Below, piece by piece: positions 61,693 through 64,000 of a stretch of 64,000 nt of DNA (position 1 is the stretch's first letter; every line of letters starts with the position of its first letter). The translations under genes and the position numbers were made by a program. The DNA is taken from contig DATGQD010000041.1 of the NCBI GenBank assembly GCA_035304385.1, positions 62,001 to 126,000 on the forward strand. The letters are read 5' to 3'. This stretch comes from ZC4RG29 sp035304385 (GTDB taxonomy: Bacteria > Bacteroidota > Bacteroidia > Cytophagales > Cyclobacteriaceae). Below the pieces are notes generated by a model. That model was not told the origin of the DNA, searched no databases, and worked only from the letters and a program-made list of their open reading frames with translations.

Positions 61693-62911
61693 CGACGAGC
61701 CGGACGTTCCCGATGCGCGGTTGCTCCATCCCGACGTGCAGGCGTTTATCCGCGCACATTTGTCGTCGGATGTCCACGCGCTTTCGCTGAAGCAGCCTTC
61801 GCAACGATTCGGAATTCCATTTCGTGACATTACGGCACAGATTGCCGGCTTGCAAAAAGCACGGCATAAGCTGCCTGTATATTTCTCCACTCAGGGTATT
61901 GTGTATCCGCCAGCGGTAAACCTCGAACAATGCTCTTCGGAAAGGACGGCGGTATTTAAAGCACAACGTGCCGCTGATTTCAGCGCTCCCGCTCATGGAC
62001 GTTGCGTGGATCTGACTGGCGGCTTCGGTGTAGACGCTTACTTTCTCAGCCGCCATTATGCCGAGGTGCATTACGTGGAACCCGATCGGCACCTGTTGCA
62101 ATTGGCTCGTCACAGTCATCGCCAACTCGGCTCGGTCAATATTATCTACCATGAAAAGGATGCCGTCGCTTTTCTGAACGAGACGGGTCTTTCGTTTGAC
62201 CTGGCCTACCTCGATCCTTCCAGACGAACCGGGGATAATCAGCGAAGAATTGAGCTGACAGGCTATTCACCGGACATACGGGCGATCGTCCCCTTCCTGG
62301 GCAAAAGCTTCAGCCGTCTGATCCTGAAGACGTCGCCGATGCTCGACATCGACCGCGGGCTGCAGGTGTTGCCCAACGTAGTTGGGGTTAGTGTTGTAGC
62401 ATACCGGGGTGAAGTGAGAGAGTTGTTGTTCTTCTCGGAAGCGGGATCCACGACAGAACCCCTGCTGGAGGCCATAAATTTATCCGGCGATCGTCCCGCG
62501 TTTTCCTTCAATCGGCAGGAAGACAGCGCCGCAGAAGTTCGGTACGGTGAACCCCTGCGGTATGTGTACGAGCCTGCGCCCGAGTTACTCAAGGCCGGAG
62601 CGTTTCGTCTCGTCGCTTCACGGTTTGGGCTAACGAAACTGCATTCCAATACGCACTTGTATACGTCTGCCGATAGGGTTCCGGAGTTTCCCGGACGTGT
62701 GTTCGAGGCAGGGGTATTGTCGCGTCGTATGGGACCAGAATTAAAAGCGGCCTTTCCTGACGGCATGGCGAACGTAGTCGTGCGCAATTATCCGCTCACT
62801 GCCGATCAACTGAGGAAACACGCAGGCCTGAAAGAGGGTGGCGATCATTACCTGCTCGCGTTTACGTCGCCCGGTGGGCCCATGCTCATGTCCGCAAAGC
62901 GGTTACATTAG
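61682..62911 (+). CDS. Class I SAM-dependent methyltransferase, THUMP-like family
   Basis: Protein of about 409 aa with an N-terminal helical part (to ~95), a Rossmann methyltransferase core with SAM motif I VDLTGGFGVDAYFLS, acidic loop VEPDRHL, and motif IV LAYLDPSRR (DPPY-like), followed by a THUMP-like C-terminal domain ending near NVVVRNYPLTADQLRKH. Such proteins may act on RNA, but the target is unknown. TTG at 61682, overlapping asd by 11 bases, is chosen because the homologous start lies there; an ATG further inside asd is unlikely. Confidence 0.82.
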   Translation: MSISDEPDVPDARLLHPDVQAFIRAHLSSDVHALSLKQPSQRFGIPFRDITAQIAGLQKARHKLPVYFSTQGIVYPPAVNLEQCSSERTAVFKAQRAADFSAPAHGRCVDLTGGFGVDAYFLSRHYAEVHYVEPDRHLLQLARHSHRQLGSVNIIYHEKDAVAFLNETGLSFDLAYLDPSRRTGDNQRRIELTGYSPDIRAIVPFLGKSFSRLILKTSPMLDIDRGLQVLPNVVGVSVVAYRGEVRELLFFSEAGSTTEPLLEAINLSGDRPAFSFNRQEDSAAEVRYGEPLRYVYEPAPELLKAGAFRLVASRFGLTKLHSNTHLYTSADRVPEFPGRVFEAGVLSRRMGPELKAAFPDGMANVVVRNYPLTADQLRKHAGLKEGGDHYLLAFTSPGGPMLMSAKRLH

Positions 62912-63414
62912 AGGTGCCGAATAATTTCTTCAATGGGGGTTTCGCCATCGAGGTGACGGACCAGCCTGCGCTCTTCCGAATAAATGTATAGAGACGGCGT
63001 AGAGATCGGACCCAGCTGGTCGAGGATTTCGTTGACCGAAGTCTGAACAAAGTGCACGTTTCCTTTGTTGTCGAGTCCATAGTCGCTCGCAAATTTTCGC
63101 GACGCCTCATGCCCATCGGTGGTGACGAAGTATAGCTGGTATTCCGTGAAAGCGTCGAGGTTTTTACTGATGGCTTCCGCCTCACGCTGACAGTGGTCGC
63201 ATTCGGTTCGATAGAAGATCAGGACATTCTTGCCTGCCAGTTCACGCGCGCGCAGGATTTGCTGATCCATGGTCTCGAAATTCATTGCGGGCAATTCATT
63301 AACAGGCGTCGAATCCTCGGGCGCGGTGACCTGGCCGCGTTCGGCTGACCGGGTACATTGCAGCATTAGGGCGCTCGCCGCGAGGAGGAAGATACAGGTT
63401 AGTGGTTTAATCAT
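62908..63414 (-). CDS. Thioredoxin-like lipoprotein (TlpA/ResA type)
   Basis: Lipoprotein of 168 aa: lipobox near LMLQC (Cys20), then a thioredoxin fold with strand NVLIFYRTECDHCQREAEAIS. The active site is CDHC rather than CGPC, and cis-Pro is in ISTPSLYIYS. Likely a periplasmic thiol reductant or resistance-type protein. Its 3' end overlaps the methyltransferase by four bases, tail to tail, and a tiny membrane gene precedes it by 12 bases. Confidence 0.85.
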   Translation of the reverse strand: MIKPLTCIFLLAASALMLQCTRSAERGQVTAPEDSTPVNELPAMNFETMDQQILRARELAGKNVLIFYRTECDHCQREAEAISKNLDAFTEYQLYFVTTDGHEASRKFASDYGLDNKGNVHFVQTSVNEILDQLGPISTPSLYIYSEERRLVRHLDGETPIEEIIRHL

Positions 63415-63426
63415 GATACAAGAATG

Positions 63427-63618
63427 TCAAGGTTGAAACTGGCCGGCTATCCACAGGGCCAGCGCACTGACCAGCAACGAGGTGCCGTACCACTGCAGCA
63501 CCATCTTCCGGTTTTGGTATGATCGCCACCAAAGCACCACCCACGGGCGCCATAATCCGGTCAGGAGCAGCAACGCAGACAGCACAGCTGTGAATACAAA
63601 GAAATGTTGCCAGGTCAT
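63427..63618 (-). CDS. Small two-helix membrane protein
   Basis: Protein of 63 aa with two predicted membrane helices (about 5-24 and 43-60) joined by a basic, Trp-rich loop (WRPWVVLWWRSYQNRK). No family is recognised. It lies 12 bases upstream of the thioredoxin-like lipoprotein on the same strand, which supports a real gene rather than a chance frame. Confidence 0.55.
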   Translation of the reverse strand: MTWQHFFVFTAVLSALLLLTGLWRPWVVLWWRSYQNRKMVLQWYGTSLLVSALALWIAGQFQP

Positions 63619-63654
63619 TTTGTCAAAATTAACTCAAATTTGTTGTGATCCCTT

Positions 63655-63662
63655 TATCTTTG
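63655..63662 (+). promoter_or_regulatory. mfd promoter, -7 box
   Basis: TATCTTTG matches TAnnTTTG exactly and ends nine bases before the candidate TTG start of mfd at 63672 (21 before the alternative TTG at 63684). Confidence 0.5.
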
Positions 63663-63671
63663 CACCCTCTA

Positions 63672-64000
63672 TTGCAACCGGGATTGAGGGCGCATGATTT
63701 TTTGAACCTGTATTCCGCGGAGGGTGTGATCAAGACCGTAGCCGCAGGGATAGGTGCGCCCGGTCCGTCCAGAATTCATATCCGGGGCGCATCCGGAAGC
63801 CTGGACGCCGTTATCGCAGCCGCCGTATTTACACTCGACCCGCGCGACTCCGTTTTCATAATGCAGGAGAAGGAGGAGGCAGCCTATTTCCAGAACGACC
63901 TGCAAAGCCTCCTCTCCCGCGAAGTGCTCCTGCTCCCCATGTCCTACAGGCGGCCGTATGAATTCGATGAAACGGAAAACGCCAATGTCCTGATGCGTGC
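63672..64000 (+). CDS. mfd: Transcription-repair coupling factor Mfd, N-terminal fragment
   Basis: The first ~110 residues of Mfd, cut by the window end. Mfd is an ATPase that removes stalled RNA polymerase and recruits UvrA. The visible part matches the UvrB-like N-terminal domain: RIHIRGASGSLDAVIAA, then KEEAAYFQNDLQSLL and SYRRPYEFDETENANVLMR. No ATG is in frame near the start; TTG at 63672 or 63684 is inferred from the -7 box. An ATG at 63694 is out of frame and meets a stop after two codons. Confidence 0.8.
   Translation, partial: MQPGLRAHDFLNLYSAEGVIKTVAAGIGAPGPSRIHIRGASGSLDAVIAAAVFTLDPRDSVFIMQEKEEAAYFQNDLQSLLSREVLLLPMSYRRPYEFDETENANVLMR

Noticed and set aside
1..64000. CRISPR array, insertion sequences, prophage or integron
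   Set aside because: No regularly spaced direct repeats, no transposase or integrase motif and no terminal inverted repeats were found by reading.

Overview
The window looks like core chromosome of a Bacteroidota bacterium, most likely Cytophagales-like. Four things point there. (1) At least sixteen upstream regions carry the Bacteroidota -7 box TAnnTTTG, several with a TTTG or TTG -33 box 16-19 bases upstream, and convincing Shine-Dalgarno sequences are largely absent. (2) Lineage-typical families are present: DUF6089 barrels, paired OmpH/Skp chaperones beside bamA, a PorE-like OmpA lipoprotein, secreted DUF3857 proteins and DUF4783. (3) Housekeeping genes are packed almost without gaps. (4) TTG start codons are frequent. 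No insertion sequence, prophage, integrase, CRISPR array or rRNA gene was seen. No stretch over 300 bp lacks a gene; the longest gap is about 200 bp (9162-9363).

Layout. 1-3705 (+): the end of a cyclophilin-type isomerase, purK-purE (purine synthesis) and a TerB/LETM1-like protein. 3717-9161 (-): gpmI, a lipoprotein, an ABC exporter and a Fur-family regulator in one apparent operon, with terC beyond. 9364-13996 (+): DUF4783, nadC-ycxB-like-recX, a DinB-like protein, then an ATP-grasp ligase coupled to a LysE exporter. 14050-24852 (-): an envelope-assembly block (yqeY, cvpA, hydrolase, CBS protein, nadK, two DUF6089 proteins, uppS, bamA, two skp) ending at a strong terminator, followed by an S66 LD-carboxypeptidase. 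24899-28321 (+): pdxJ, glyA, tatC, rpiB. A polytopic membrane protein lies at 28335-29780 (-). 29855-35385 (+): rbfA, a LolC/FtsX-like permease, a SNF2 helicase and an SDR enzyme. 35386-39318 (-): two secreted DUF3857 proteins. 39438-41440 (+): radA and a DUF2179 protein. 41441-54688 (-): CoA-transferase, GH3, lptB-recJ, a glycine-rich secreted protein, a SPOR-like protein, fumC, the PorE-like lipoprotein, and a conserved iron-sulfur cluster of three genes. 54767-64000: tRNA-Phe, a histidine kinase, rluB-scpB, a DksA-like protein with a histone-like tail, a lamin-tail protein, asd, a methyltransferase, a thioredoxin-like lipoprotein, a tiny membrane protein and the start of mfd.

How it fits together. 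Much of the window serves the envelope: undecaprenyl-PP synthesis (UppS), barrel insertion (BamA), periplasmic chaperones (Skp x2), LPS export (LptB), lipoprotein or ABC release (FtsX-like), Tat export and peptidoglycan trimming (LD-carboxypeptidase). The rest is DNA repair (RecJ, RadA, RecX, Mfd), chromosome segregation (ScpB), ribosome maturation (RbfA, RluB) and central metabolism.

The less explained parts are: a set of promoters so close to start codons that the mRNAs may be leaderless; an ATP-grasp/LysE pair; a GH3/CoA-transferase pair; a zinc-less DksA-like protein with a histone-H1-like tail; a DUF3857 pair of which one copy has lost its catalytic triad; and a membrane HdrBC-like redox module. 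No clearly unprecedented multi-gene system was found. The candidates listed are hypotheses.
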